From Mycolicibacterium malmesburyense (lineage in GTDB: Bacteria > Actinomycetota > Actinomycetes > Mycobacteriales > Mycobacteriaceae): DNA of 64,000 nt. The notes under the pieces are model-generated. The model was not told the DNA's origin, did no database searches, and worked only from the letters and a program-made list of their open reading frames with translations. Below are positions 35,646 to 44,578 of the stretch, one piece after another. The stretch lies in NCBI RefSeq assembly GCF_001050015.1, contig NZ_CVTB01000055.1:27093-91092 (forward strand). Direction: 5' to 3'. A program made the translations under genes and the position numbers. How positions within the stretch are numbered: the stretch's first letter is position 1; every line of letters starts with the position of its first letter.

Positions 35646-35850
35646 GCATGCCTCCTCGTGTGTGGAACCGTCGGCGGTCGAGCCCGGAAACGACGAACGC
35701 CCCGACGCAGACAGGTCGGGGCGCAGCAAGATGCACTAGCCTCGTCCTCCTGCGTGGGTCGCCGGGTTAACCCGGACCTTCAACCGATTGCTCGGTGACC
35801 GACGGTCTTCGGTGGAACGCCGTTCAGAATAGCCTGCCGCCCGCCGATCA
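35646..35850 (-). promoter_or_regulatory. Structured rplJ leader (L10-leader type)
   Basis: The leader contains a chain of dyads: GACCG-A-CGGTC (35797-35807), ACCGA/TCGGT (35783-35796), the perfect 14-bp palindrome CCGGGTTAACCCGG (35762-35775), the CGCAGGAGGACGAGG block, and a 9-bp stem hairpin (35698-35723, CGCCCCGAC/GTCGGGGCG). This resembles the autoregulatory L10 leader, where L10(L12) binds its own mRNA. A covariance-model search would settle the family. Confidence 0.6.
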
Positions 35851-35867
35851 GCCAAAACGCGGCAGGT

Positions 35868-36800
35868 TCACGTCCCTCCCCTACTCACGTGTGGGCCCAC
35901 ACGCAGGAGAGCCGCCGCGCCGACCAGGCCCGCCTCGCCGCCGAGCTCGGCGGGCACCACCTGGATCCCCCGGATGAAGTCCAGCCCGGCATAGATGGCG
36001 AGGACTTCCCGCACAGGGTCGAAGAGCAGCGCCCCGGCCTTGGCGACGCCGCCGCCGATCACGACGCGGTCCAGGTCGCACACCGCGCCGACCGCCGCGA
36101 TCATCGCGCCGACGGCCACCGCACCGCGGCGAAAGGCCCGCAGCGCGACGTCGTCCCCGGCGTCGGCGGCCTCGGCCAACTCTTTGGCGTCGGCGTCGGC
36201 GGGCGCATCCCAGCCGTGCTCGCGCGCCCACTGCGCCATCCGCGGGCCCGCGGCGATCGTCTCCACGCAGCCGCGCCCGCCACAGGTACAGGGCGCGCCG
36301 TCCAAGTCGACGACGACGTGCCCGACGTGCCCGGCGTTGCCGGTCCGCCCGTCATACGGCGCACCGTCGAGCACCAGGCCGCCGCCGACGCCGGTCGAGA
36401 CGACCATCCCGAGAAGGAAGTCCGCGCCGCGGCCCGCACCCCGCCAGTGCTCCCCCATCGCCATGCACAGACCGTCGCCCGCGAGCCGGACCGGGGCGCC
36501 GACCGTCATCGACACCCGCTCGACGATCGGAAATCGTTGCCACGTCGCGATGTTGATCGGGCTCACCGTTCCCGCCGTCAGGTCGATCGGCCCGGCCGAG
36601 GCGATTCCCACGCCGCGGACCCGTCCGCCGGCAATGGCCAGCGCCTCGGTGAGGAGTGAATCCGCAACGGCCCAAATCGTTTCCGCATCACCGTCGGGCG
36701 TCGGTAACTTCGCATGGTGCACCAGCGCGCCCGCGTCGTCGACGAGGCCGACCGCGATCTTGGTGCCGCCGACATCGAGCGCGAGGGTCAGAGCGGTCAT
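35868..36800 (-). CDS. ROK-family sugar kinase
   Basis: 310 residues from ATG 36800 (MTALTLALDVGGTKIAVGLV); the upstream frame is antisense to nothing known and lacks similarity. It has the ATP-binding DVGGTKIAVG and the ROK zinc site CTCGGRGCVE with HVGHVVVD just before. The catalytic Asp lies in LAGDGLCMAMGEHWRGAG, in which Gly-Asp replaces the usual Asn-Asp. It probably phosphorylates a hexose released by the adjacent mannosidase; glucokinase is the family default. The ATG shares one base with the upstream gene's stop (TGATG). Matches Rv0650. Confidence 0.92.
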   Translation of the reverse strand: MTALTLALDVGGTKIAVGLVDDAGALVHHAKLPTPDGDAETIWAVADSLLTEALAIAGGRVRGVGIASAGPIDLTAGTVSPINIATWQRFPIVERVSMTVGAPVRLAGDGLCMAMGEHWRGAGRGADFLLGMVVSTGVGGGLVLDGAPYDGRTGNAGHVGHVVVDLDGAPCTCGGRGCVETIAAGPRMAQWAREHGWDAPADADAKELAEAADAGDDVALRAFRRGAVAVGAMIAAVGAVCDLDRVVIGGGVAKAGALLFDPVREVLAIYAGLDFIRGIQVVPAELGGEAGLVGAAALLRVGPHVSRGGT

Positions 36801-37360
36801 CAGTGTCGGTGGGTGTTGTCGGGTTGCCTTGGGTCGCCGGGATGTTCGTATCCGGGCGCGAGCTCGACGACGTTCGCGCATCGGGCGTCCAGCCAGAGCC
36901 GAAACGCCCGGCGCCGTGCCGCGGCCCGCAGATGCTCGGCGACCTCTTCTCTGGTGTCGAACCGCAACGGGTTTCGCCGCCGGTACGAAGCCACCTCGTC
37001 GTCGCCGACGTCCACGTCGGCTGTCAGCTGCGCGAACACCGCGCGGGCCAAGGGTTCGCCGAGCACCGAGGCCGCCACGCTGCCGATCTCCATCCGCACG
37101 GTCGTATCCGGCAGCACCTCGGCCTCGGCCGGTGCGCCGTCGGTGGTCAGCCCCCGCGCCGCGGCCTCGGCCGCCACCACGCGTTCGGCGACCAAGAGCT
37201 GGGTCAGCCAGCGACGCAGCTGTCGGCCTTCGCTGGTGCCTGGTCGCGGCAGCGCGGAGGCGATCCGCGATCCGCGCAGTGACGCTTCGCGCGCGTCGAC
37301 CTCGTCGAGCGACACCGGAACACCGTCCACGGTCGCCGCGACGCCGGCCCAGGCCCTCAT
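36800..37360 (-). CDS. Small protein of the FabD2-annotated family, function uncertain
   Basis: 186 residues from ATG 37360. Its place between a mannosidase and a ROK kinase equals that of Rv0649, which is labelled FabD2, but I see no acyltransferase GHSxG motif. What is visible is an N-terminal VDGVPVSLDEVDARE, which resembles SurA/parvulin-like starts, a basic helix (HLRAAARRRAFRLWLDARCA), and the C-terminal tail PGYEHPGDPRQPDN with three His around it. It overlaps both neighbours (ATGA with the mannosidase, TGATG with the kinase), so it is made in step with them. A malonyltransferase role is unlikely. Confidence 0.7.
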   Translation of the reverse strand: MRAWAGVAATVDGVPVSLDEVDAREASLRGSRIASALPRPGTSEGRQLRRWLTQLLVAERVVAAEAAARGLTTDGAPAEAEVLPDTTVRMEIGSVAASVLGEPLARAVFAQLTADVDVGDDEVASYRRRNPLRFDTREEVAEHLRAAARRRAFRLWLDARCANVVELAPGYEHPGDPRQPDNTHRH

Positions 37361-40300
37361 CGGACGGTCACCTTCACCGCGGGCGAGTACACCAGGTGCC
37401 CGGCGGCCCCCAGCCGGATCAGCGCCCACCATTCCCCGGGCTCAACCCATTCCGGCGGGGCGACGTCGAAGCCGATCTCGGCGGTGCCGCCGGCGGCCAG
37501 CTCAACACCGGATACCGCGGGCCCCAGCCACTCCCACGTACCCCAGGGGCTGATCAGGTGCGCTTCGACGGCAAGGGCGGCGCAGGCGTCGGTGGCGACG
37601 GTGACGGTCAACCGCCCCGTCCCACCGGCCACCACGTCCACGGGCTCCGGTCCGCCGACGAGCCGCAGCACGCTGTGCTCCGGCGGGGCGTCGACCGCGA
37701 CGACAGACACGTCCTCGACCACCTGGCGCCACGACGGCGGGATCGACACGTGCGCGCCCGTCAACGCGAGTTCGGCCCGTATCGGATACAGGCCGGGCGA
37801 CACTCCGCGCGGCGGTGTCACGCTCACGCCGGTGTCCAGGTGTTCGCCGGGCGGCAACATGAACGGCAGCACGGCGGGTTCGGCCGCCCAGCCGTCCGGA
37901 CACAGCAGGCGCACCCGCCCGTGGAGTATCTCGTCGCAGCAGTCGCTGGCCACCGTGAGACGAAGCCGCACAACGGAATCTGCGACCACGAGGTGCTGCG
38001 GATGGAGATGTGCCACCGCTGGAAGGCCGCCGAGCGGCGCCGGACCCCGGTTGTGCAACCAGTACCGGGCGTAGAGCGGTTGGGCCTCCTCGGCGTCCGG
38101 CGCCAGCACCGCATGGTCGGCCTGCAGGACCTGGGGCAGATTGAACCGGGCCAGCACGGTGGCGATCTCGAAGCCGTGCAACGACAGACCGTCCGGCGTC
38201 ACCTCCTGTACGCGCGGTCGTTCGAGCAGGTCCACCCGGACAGCGGCGGAGATGCGGCGCAGCCCCGAGGTGACCGTGACGTCGGTTGTGGCCCCGGTGG
38301 TTTCGACCAATCGCATCGCGACGCCGTCGGACGGATGGTTCGGACGCGCACTGCCGCTCGCGAGGGGATTGCCCGCCGCTTTCAGGGCGCCGAGACGCAC
38401 GCAGCCCGCCGGTTCGATCTCCAGCAGCGAGCCCGAGGACGGCAGCGCGCCCGCCTCGCCCCACTTGTCCGTCGTCGCCAGCAGCGGTTGTGAGAACTCG
38501 GCGCCGCGGACGGGAATGCCGGCTTGGCGCCAGTCGCCGTCACCCGAGACCAGCGCATAGTCGAATGTGTGTGTCCAGTGCTGCAATTGGAAGTTCGACC
38601 CGTCCGGCGCGGTGCGTCGCGGCGGGTCGATCCAGGTGCCCGAGGGCCATCCGGTGCACGACCGCATCAGCGACAGGTGCATCGTTCCGTCCGATTCGAC
38701 GGCGAACCCCGGTATGCCGCGATTCAGCAGCGCGACCGTGCGGTCCTCGAACGGTTCGGTGGCGACGGGCGCCGCCTGATCGACGGCGATCTCCCAATCG
38801 GCCAGATCGTCGACCACGGCGGTGATGACATCGTCGATCGCCGACCCCGCCAGAACCAGCACCGGCAACGCCCGCGCGGCGCGCAGGTCCGCGCTCGGCA
38901 CCCACGTCTCGGTCAGCGGCGCGCCGGCCGGAACCCACACCCTGGCCGTACCGGTCGCGTCGAGTTGCCGCCTCAGCTCGTCGGCGTAAGACGAGCCGAC
39001 GGCCTCCAAAAGTGCTGCGGTGAAACGATTCTGCTCGGGCCCGCCGAGCGCTATCCGCATATCGGGAAGGTTCGAGTCGACGGCGAGGTCGCCATAGCGC
39101 GGCCTGTCGGCGCCGCTGCACGTCGCGGTGACCCCGGCACGCGCGAGCGCCACCATCAACGACCGCGCCGACGTCGAGGCGTTCTCCGTCGGCGTGATCA
39201 CCTCCGCCACCGACACCGCGCGGCATGCCTCACCGCTCCGCACTCGCACCGCCGACGACAATCCGAACCAGCCGTACGCCGGGTTGTCCAGCGTCCACGG
39301 ATGTCTCGCGGCGTCGACCGCCTCCCCGCCGCTCTCGTGCAGCAGCGCGAATCCGCGCCCGATCACGGCGTCGCCGACCTCGCTGACCGGCATGGCGCCG
39401 GGTACCGCGCACGGCCACCGCAGCCGCAATAACCGGTCGGCGCCGCTGAACGCGTCGATCGTGGTCCGGCATTCGACGCGCGCCACCCCGCACCACAGCG
39501 TGAGCACCTGGGTGTAGCGCAGCACGTCGCCGATGGCGCCGCGGATCACCAGCCGCTCACCGAGCGCCCCGCGAAAAGCCTGGACGGTGGCCGCCGACGA
39601 CGAGGAACGCACCATCGGACCCCTGGGCAGCAGGTGCCACGGCCCCTCACCGGCCTCCGGATGGGCCGGATACTCGTCGTACACCACAAGCTCGTTGCCG
39701 ACCTCGCCGTCGGCGATCAGAGATCGGCCCGAAACACACTCCATCAGCGAGTCCACCGCACCGCCCCGCAACGGGTCCACCCGCAGCCGGTAATGCTCGT
39801 TACCGATCTCGTTCCCGCTCAAGGGTTCCCATGCCGGCGCTGCGTCCGCATCCTCGAGCCGGTAGGACCGCCACCCCAACGACGGCACGTCGCGGGCGAG
39901 CCAGGCGACCGTCCGCCCACCGTGTTCGACGTGTGCGGGCACCTCGTCGCCCGCGGAGTCGACCACGCGCACCGATCCGATCGGTTCCGGGATACGGACG
40001 GTGACGACGTCGGTGCGCTTGTGCGCGACGGGATTCCACACGACGACTAAGTCCTCGACCGCGCCGGAGAGCACCGCCAGCGCGTTGTCGCGCGCCGCCT
40101 TGCCCAACTCCCACGCATCGCGCCAGCCGGTCAGCAGGTCGAGATACACCTGGTCGGATTCCGAACCGGTGATCGCATCGTGGTGCGCACCGTAAGCCAG
40201 TTGCACCCAGGCCTTGGCCAGCGCGGCCTGCGGATAGGTCGCCCCTCCGAGGAGCCCGGCGAAAACCGCGAATTTCTCGGCGTCGAGCACGACGTCTTCG

Positions 40301-41526
40301 GCCGCCCGGTTGGCCTGCTTGGTGTCGATGTAGGAGACGTCCTTGCCGGTGTAGATCGGGTTCATGTCCCGGGTCTGCGGCGACGCCTCGGCGCCGCGCT
40401 CGACCAGTTCGGCGCGCACCGCGGCGAAGAACTCCTTGGGCAGCGCACACAGGAATCGCGGCCACGTGTAGCGGGCGTTCCAATCACGGTGAATCTCGGT
40501 GACCCACTTGTTAGGTGGCGTGTAGTCGGTGCCGACCGGAAGGAGCACGTTGCGGGTCAGCGCGACCTTCTTCAGCGAGGTGAACAGTCGGTAGGTCTCG
40601 TCCTCGGCCGCCTCCAGTGTCGGCGCCGAGTCCATCCACCAGCCGGCGGCGTAGTGGGCGGGCATGTAATGCGTCAGCAGTCCCCGCCCGGACGGCGCGA
40701 GCCACTCGAACTCGCTGCTGAACTGCATGCGCTCCGGGTCGCCGCCGCCGGCCATCGGGCCCCACTGATGGTGCGGGCCGCGGGCCCACGAACTCGATGT
40801 CAGCCCGGCGTCGGCCGCCATCCCGGGGAACTGCGGATCGTGGCCGAAAGCGTCGAGCTGCCAGGCGGTCGACGGGTCGGCGCCGAGCACATCGCGCTGG
40901 AAACCGATGCCGTGCACGAAGTTCCGGATGGTCGTCTCGGGGCTGGTGAGGTTGGTGTTCGGCTCGTTGTACGTCCCGCCCATGATCTCGACGCGACCCT
41001 CGGCGATGAACCGGCGCAGGTCGTCGCGCTCTTCGGGGTGGGTGTCCCAGAACGGTTTGAGGTAGTCGACCTCGGCCAGCACGAACTTGTATTCCGGTTC
41101 CCTGCGGGCCATCTCGAGATGCGCGCTGACCAGATCGAAGCCGTTGGTCTGCCGGCACCGGCCCGGCGGATCCTCGCTCCACACACTGGTATAGGCGGCC
41201 TGGGTGTTCCACCACACCGGGTCGTAGTGGAAGTGGCTGACCATGTACATCGTCCAGCCCGGTTCGGCGACGGTGAATTCGAACGGCGTGATGCCGTCGG
41301 TCGTCGCGACTCGCGCCGGCCGCCGCTGGCCGGGGACCGGGTCGGACACCGCGACCGGGACCTCCATGGCGCCATCCGCGGCCATCGCCCGAGCGTGGCC
41401 AGACAGGCCGTCTCCGTCGACACGCACTTCTCCCGCGCCGTCGGTGTAGACGATTCGCACGATTTGCTGCGGCGCATCCGCGGGCCCGACGAACAGATCC
41501 GTCGACTCCGCCGAGATGACCCGCAC
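37357..41526 (-). CDS. GH38-family alpha-mannosidase
   Basis: 1389 residues from GTG 41526 (a TTG two codons earlier is possible), longer than the ~1215 of M. tuberculosis Rv0648. The catalytic domain begins near residue 90. VSHFHYDPVWWN (about 97-108) gives the zinc-binding His-x-Asp, the nucleophile Asp lies in WQLDAFGHDPQFPGMAADAG, and GAHHDAITGSESDQVY is the conserved His-Asp motif. The beta-sandwich region and a C-terminal NEW3-like module follow. There is no signal peptide, so it is probably cytoplasmic. It would trim alpha-mannosides, such as mannosylated lipid or glycoprotein fragments, and feed the downstream ROK kinase. Confidence 0.9.
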   Translation of the reverse strand: MRVISAESTDLFVGPADAPQQIVRIVYTDGAGEVRVDGDGLSGHARAMAADGAMEVPVAVSDPVPGQRRPARVATTDGITPFEFTVAEPGWTMYMVSHFHYDPVWWNTQAAYTSVWSEDPPGRCRQTNGFDLVSAHLEMARREPEYKFVLAEVDYLKPFWDTHPEERDDLRRFIAEGRVEIMGGTYNEPNTNLTSPETTIRNFVHGIGFQRDVLGADPSTAWQLDAFGHDPQFPGMAADAGLTSSSWARGPHHQWGPMAGGGDPERMQFSSEFEWLAPSGRGLLTHYMPAHYAAGWWMDSAPTLEAAEDETYRLFTSLKKVALTRNVLLPVGTDYTPPNKWVTEIHRDWNARYTWPRFLCALPKEFFAAVRAELVERGAEASPQTRDMNPIYTGKDVSYIDTKQANRAAEDVVLDAEKFAVFAGLLGGATYPQAALAKAWVQLAYGAHHDAITGSESDQVYLDLLTGWRDAWELGKAARDNALAVLSGAVEDLVVVWNPVAHKRTDVVTVRIPEPIGSVRVVDSAGDEVPAHVEHGGRTVAWLARDVPSLGWRSYRLEDADAAPAWEPLSGNEIGNEHYRLRVDPLRGGAVDSLMECVSGRSLIADGEVGNELVVYDEYPAHPEAGEGPWHLLPRGPMVRSSSSAATVQAFRGALGERLVIRGAIGDVLRYTQVLTLWCGVARVECRTTIDAFSGADRLLRLRWPCAVPGAMPVSEVGDAVIGRGFALLHESGGEAVDAARHPWTLDNPAYGWFGLSSAVRVRSGEACRAVSVAEVITPTENASTSARSLMVALARAGVTATCSGADRPRYGDLAVDSNLPDMRIALGGPEQNRFTAALLEAVGSSYADELRRQLDATGTARVWVPAGAPLTETWVPSADLRAARALPVLVLAGSAIDDVITAVVDDLADWEIAVDQAAPVATEPFEDRTVALLNRGIPGFAVESDGTMHLSLMRSCTGWPSGTWIDPPRRTAPDGSNFQLQHWTHTFDYALVSGDGDWRQAGIPVRGAEFSQPLLATTDKWGEAGALPSSGSLLEIEPAGCVRLGALKAAGNPLASGSARPNHPSDGVAMRLVETTGATTDVTVTSGLRRISAAVRVDLLERPRVQEVTPDGLSLHGFEIATVLARFNLPQVLQADHAVLAPDAEEAQPLYARYWLHNRGPAPLGGLPAVAHLHPQHLVVADSVVRLRLTVASDCCDEILHGRVRLLCPDGWAAEPAVLPFMLPPGEHLDTGVSVTPPRGVSPGLYPIRAELALTGAHVSIPPSWRQVVEDVSVVAVDAPPEHSVLRLVGGPEPVDVVAGGTGRLTVTVATDACAALAVEAHLISPWGTWEWLGPAVSGVELAAGGTAEIGFDVAPPEWVEPGEWWALIRLGAAGHLVYSPAVKVTVR

Positions 41527-41629
41527 AACCAAACCCTACGGCGTGCGCGGTGGTGGTGATCGAAACTGCGGGCAGATCGCGAAAACTCGCGTGTCGGCCG
41601 ATCCCTGTTGGTCCACGCGAAGCCGATTG

Positions 41630-42403
41630 TCAGTCCCGGTAGACGTCGACGACGAGGGCGCGGTGGTCCGAGATCGCGAGTTCCGGGGCGCAGCACCGCT
41701 CCACGCGCAGCCCGCGATCGTCGGTGACGATGTGGTCGAGTTGCCGATCGGGCACGTCGGCCGGGAACGTGACTTCAGAGGCCAGCGGGCGCAGACGCGT
41801 CCATCGCCGGATGGTCCGCGGCACCATGTTCAGATCGCCCATCAGCACGCGCGGCGACGGGAAACCGCGCATGTCGCGCAGGAGCCGCCGCAGCTGCATC
41901 CGGTTCCACCCCGGCACAAACGACAGATGCGTGTTGGCGACGGTCAACGGCCCCAGCGGCGTGTTCAACTGGCCGACCACCGCCGCGCGCGGCTCCTCGT
42001 TGACGATCTTCACCCGGTTCGGTCCGGGCAGATACATCGGAAACGGCGCCGGAATCCGCGGTAGCCGCAGCACCTGCCACGATTCCGCGGTAAACCGCGA
42101 CAACAGCGCGATGCCGTAGGCCGCGGTTCCCGGCTGCTCGTCGCCGGTGGCCGCCATCCAGGTGGCGCCCGGTGTGCCGGAGATCGCCGCGACGAACCGG
42201 TGGCTCACCGCACCCATCGCCTCGGCGGCGACCGCGGTCAGGTCGGCCATCCCCGAACGCGGTTGGTCGAGGTCGACTTCCTGCAAGGCCAGGATGTCGG
42301 CGTCGAGCTCCCGAACGGCCTGCACGAGACGGTCCCGGTGAACCAGCCCGTCGTGCACGCTGCGTCCGTGCAAGATGTTGAAGGTGGCCATCCGCATCTG
42401 CAT
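41630..42403 (-). CDS. Endonuclease/exonuclease/phosphatase (EEP) family protein
   Basis: 257 residues, complete EEP fold: MATFNILHG (start strand with metal-binding Asn), ILALQEVD (Glu), ANTHLSF (His), MGDLNMVP (Asp/Asn), LDHIVTD and SDHRALVVD (catalytic Asp-His). The family cleaves phosphodiester bonds in DNA, RNA or lipids. The nucleic-acid AP-endonuclease signature is not obvious, so the substrate is open. Divergent from the nucleotidyltransferase gene with about 55 bp between the starts. Confidence 0.88.
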   Translation of the reverse strand: MQMRMATFNILHGRSVHDGLVHRDRLVQAVRELDADILALQEVDLDQPRSGMADLTAVAAEAMGAVSHRFVAAISGTPGATWMAATGDEQPGTAAYGIALLSRFTAESWQVLRLPRIPAPFPMYLPGPNRVKIVNEEPRAAVVGQLNTPLGPLTVANTHLSFVPGWNRMQLRRLLRDMRGFPSPRVLMGDLNMVPRTIRRWTRLRPLASEVTFPADVPDRQLDHIVTDDRGLRVERCCAPELAISDHRALVVDVYRD

Positions 42404-42457
42404 GGGTACTAGCTACCCACAATGGCCGCTAGGCCATCAGTCGGCCCCAGGAGAGTA

Positions 42458-43009
42458 GTGCCCGAGAGAAACGATGATCTGCGCGACGCGCTCAAACGCG
42501 CGGCGTCGGCGCTGCGCGCCCAGGGCCCGGATTTCGCCCTGGGTGGCAGCTACGCGCTGTGGGTGTTCGGGGGCCCGGAACCCGTGCACGACGTCGATTT
42601 CGTCGTCGCCGAACCCGACACCGAGAAAGCGGCGGCGACGTTGGAGGAAGCGGGCTTCCGGATCGAGCGCACACCGGAGGACTGGTTGTTCAAGGCATGC
42701 GTAGAGGACGATTTCGTCATCGACGTTCTGCACCGACTCAACGGCGTCCCGGTCGACAAGGAGAGCATCACCACCGCTGCGGAGTACGACGTGCTGGCGG
42801 TGCGGATGCGGGTGCTGGCGCCCACCGAAGTCATGCGCGAGAAATTGAACTCCCTCAACGAGCACCACTGCGACTTCGCGGCCTTGCTGCCCGCGGTGCG
42901 GGCGGTCCGAGAACAACTCGACTGGGAGCAACTGCGGGCCGAGACCGCCCACAACCCGTTCGCCTCGGCGTTCCTGACGCTCGCCGACCGTTTGGAACTC
43001 ACCGGCTGA
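42458..43009 (+). CDS. Orphan nucleotidyltransferase-fold protein (AbiEii/MNT-like)
   Basis: 183 residues from GTG 42458, which has AGGAGA 3 nt upstream; an ATG 36 bp earlier has no ribosome site. The fold signature is GGSYALWVFGG followed by HDVDFVVAEPDTE (GG/GS then Asp-x-Asp), as in AbiEii toxins and minimal nucleotidyltransferases. A third acidic residue lies in DFVIDVLHRLN. The C-terminal helices carry REKLNSLNEHHCDFAALL. No antitoxin gene is adjacent, and the 3' end overlaps the WYL gene tail-to-tail by 11 bp. It could transfer NMP to a tRNA or protein. Function unproven. Confidence 0.75.
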   Translation: MPERNDDLRDALKRAASALRAQGPDFALGGSYALWVFGGPEPVHDVDFVVAEPDTEKAAATLEEAGFRIERTPEDWLFKACVEDDFVIDVLHRLNGVPVDKESITTAAEYDVLAVRMRVLAPTEVMREKLNSLNEHHCDFAALLPAVRAVREQLDWEQLRAETAHNPFASAFLTLADRLELTG

Positions 43010-43955
43010 CGCTTCGTCGCAGTCGCTCGGAGACCGCCTTTACCGCCCGCACCACCTCCGGAGGCGAGAGCACCCGGAAGTCGCATCCGACCGCCGCGAA
43101 GTAGAGCACCATGCGTTCGGGATCGTCGGCGCCGGCAGTGACGATGCACGTGTTCGGACCGTCGGACTCGATGGTCACGGACGCCGGTGAGAAGTGTTGG
43201 GCGACAACGCTTTGCGGTGCGTCGAAGCGGACGCGCGCGACGTATCGGTACGGCGAGCTGCTGATCGAGCGCTGCACGTAGGCCGCCGCGTCGGGCGCTT
43301 CGCGTGGCGCGAAGGTGCTGCCCTGCGCGCGCACGTCGTTCATCCGGTCGAGCCGCAGGCTGCGCCAGTCCTGCTTGTCGCGGTCGAAGGCCAGCAGGTA
43401 CCAGCGCCGGCCCGTGGTGACCAGCTGGTAGGGCTCGAGCCGGCGCCGGGACGCGTTACCGCGGATGTCGACGTAGCCGGCCGTCACGTGCTCGTGGTCG
43501 CGGCAGGCCCGCGCGAGCGTCATCAGCACGTCGGGTTCGACCGGCGCATCCGAGGAGGGCCGGGCCAGCGTGACGGTCGCGTCGTGCACCGCGGCCACCT
43601 GCGAGCGCAGCCGCGACGGCATCACCTGGTCGAGCTTGCTCAACGCGCGCAACGCCGCTTCCCCGACGCCGGCGACCGTTCCGCCGGCGGCCAGGCGCAG
43701 GCAGACGGCCATCGCCACCGCTTCGTCGGGGTCGAGCAGCAGCGGCGGCAAGGCCGCGCCGGCGCCAAGCTGATAACCGCCGCCGTGGCCCTTGCTGGCG
43801 TGGACGGGATAGCCCAGGTCGCGCAGCCGCTCGATGTCGCGGCGCACGCTGCGCGTGGTCACCCCCAGCCGCTCGGCGAGCTCCTCACCGGTCCACACCC
43901 GGCGCGCCTGCAGAAGGCCGAGAAGCTGCAGCACCCGGCTCGTCGTCTCCGACAT
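42999..43955 (-). CDS. WYL-domain transcriptional regulator (YafY type)
   Basis: 318 residues. The N-terminal HTH_11 domain (about 1-55) reads LAERLGVTTRSVRRDIERLRD. The WYL domain (about 135-215) has YQLVTTGRRWYLLAFDRDKQ with the basic/aromatic ligand pocket, followed by a WCX C-terminal segment. WYL regulators respond to nucleic acid or nucleotide ligands. It is co-directional with the DUF2243 gene (20 bp gap). Two related GGAC-N7-GTCC dyads lie 24 bp upstream of its start and in the divergent DUF2243/DinB promoter region, suggesting control of both units. Confidence 0.9.
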   Translation of the reverse strand: MSETTSRVLQLLGLLQARRVWTGEELAERLGVTTRSVRRDIERLRDLGYPVHASKGHGGGYQLGAGAALPPLLLDPDEAVAMAVCLRLAAGGTVAGVGEAALRALSKLDQVMPSRLRSQVAAVHDATVTLARPSSDAPVEPDVLMTLARACRDHEHVTAGYVDIRGNASRRRLEPYQLVTTGRRWYLLAFDRDKQDWRSLRLDRMNDVRAQGSTFAPREAPDAAAYVQRSISSSPYRYVARVRFDAPQSVVAQHFSPASVTIESDGPNTCIVTAGADDPERMVLYFAAVGCDFRVLSPPEVVRAVKAVSERLRRSVSR

Positions 43956-43975
43956 GAACGAAGACTGTCACAAGT

Positions 43976-44485
43976 TCAGGACCGTTTCTGTCCGCTGAGT
44001 GCGACGGCTTCCAGCTGGCGAACCCCTCGCCGGTGAAGCGGCCAGCCAACAGCGATCAGGAGCGCCCCGAAGACCAGGAATCCGATATCCCACGACAGTG
44101 GGGCGCCGAGGTCGTCGCGGACATGGTGCGCGTTGAGTATCTGATGGTCGATGACGCCCTCGACAACGTTGAAGATGCCCCAGCCGGTCAGCAGCAACCC
44201 GATGTGAAACGACCAGTTGGGCGCGAGGCGGCGCTGCTGCCACGCCAGCAGCGTCAGCGACATGCCGAGGGACACCAGCAGCCAGGTCGCGGCGTGGAAG
44301 AAGCCGTCCGCGACGACGTTGGCCTCCAGCCCGCCGAGAGTGTCGGGCGGATACGCCTCCACACTGCTCACCATGTGATGCCACTGCAGGATCTCGTGCA
44401 AGACGATGCCGTCGATGAAACCGCCGAGTCCCAACCCCAACAACAGGCTCGGCGCACGGGTCGGCATCGCATATTCGGTCACCAC
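43976..44485 (-). CDS. DUF2243 membrane protein
   Basis: 169 residues, four hydrophobic segments. The family motif GFIDGIVLHEILQWHHM is followed by GFFHAATWLL, GWGIFNVVEGVIDHQILNAHHV and WDIGFLVFGALLIAVGW. The repeated His/Glu in membrane-facing positions suggests metal binding, but no function is established. The start is GTG 44485 or ATG 44467. Upstream and divergent is the DinB operon; downstream is the WYL regulator. The GGAC-N7-GTCC dyad overlaps its last codons. Confidence 0.85.
   Translation of the reverse strand: MVTEYAMPTRAPSLLLGLGLGGFIDGIVLHEILQWHHMVSSVEAYPPDTLGGLEANVVADGFFHAATWLLVSLGMSLTLLAWQQRRLAPNWSFHIGLLLTGWGIFNVVEGVIDHQILNAHHVRDDLGAPLSWDIGFLVFGALLIAVGWPLHRRGVRQLEAVALSGQKRS
43979..43993. 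promoter_or_regulatory. WYL-regulator dyad candidate 1
   Basis: GGAC-CGTTTCT-GTCC lies 24 bp upstream of the WYL start, over the 3' end of DUF2243. It matches 11 of 15 bases of the dyad at 44541-44555. Confidence 0.45.
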
Positions 44486-44538
44486 GTCCGAGTGCCCGCA
44501 GATCCGCTCCTTAAGCGTCAGGAGACGGGAAAAAGTCT

Positions 44539-44557
44539 TAGGACCGGATTCGTCCTA
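44539..44557. promoter_or_regulatory. WYL-regulator dyad candidate 2 with DinB promoter
   Basis: TAGGAC-N7-GTCCTA is a perfect 6-bp dyad. It is directly followed by TATAGT (44556-44561, 5/6 to the -10 consensus) for the DinB operon, so a bound protein would cover the spacer. Confidence 0.6.
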
Positions 44558-44578
44558 TAGTTCTGCCACGCTTTTCGA

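Noticed and set aside
42458..43009. Type IV toxin-antitoxin system
   Set aside because: Only the AbiEii-like half is visible; neighbours are a phosphodiesterase and a WYL regulator, so I call it an orphan.
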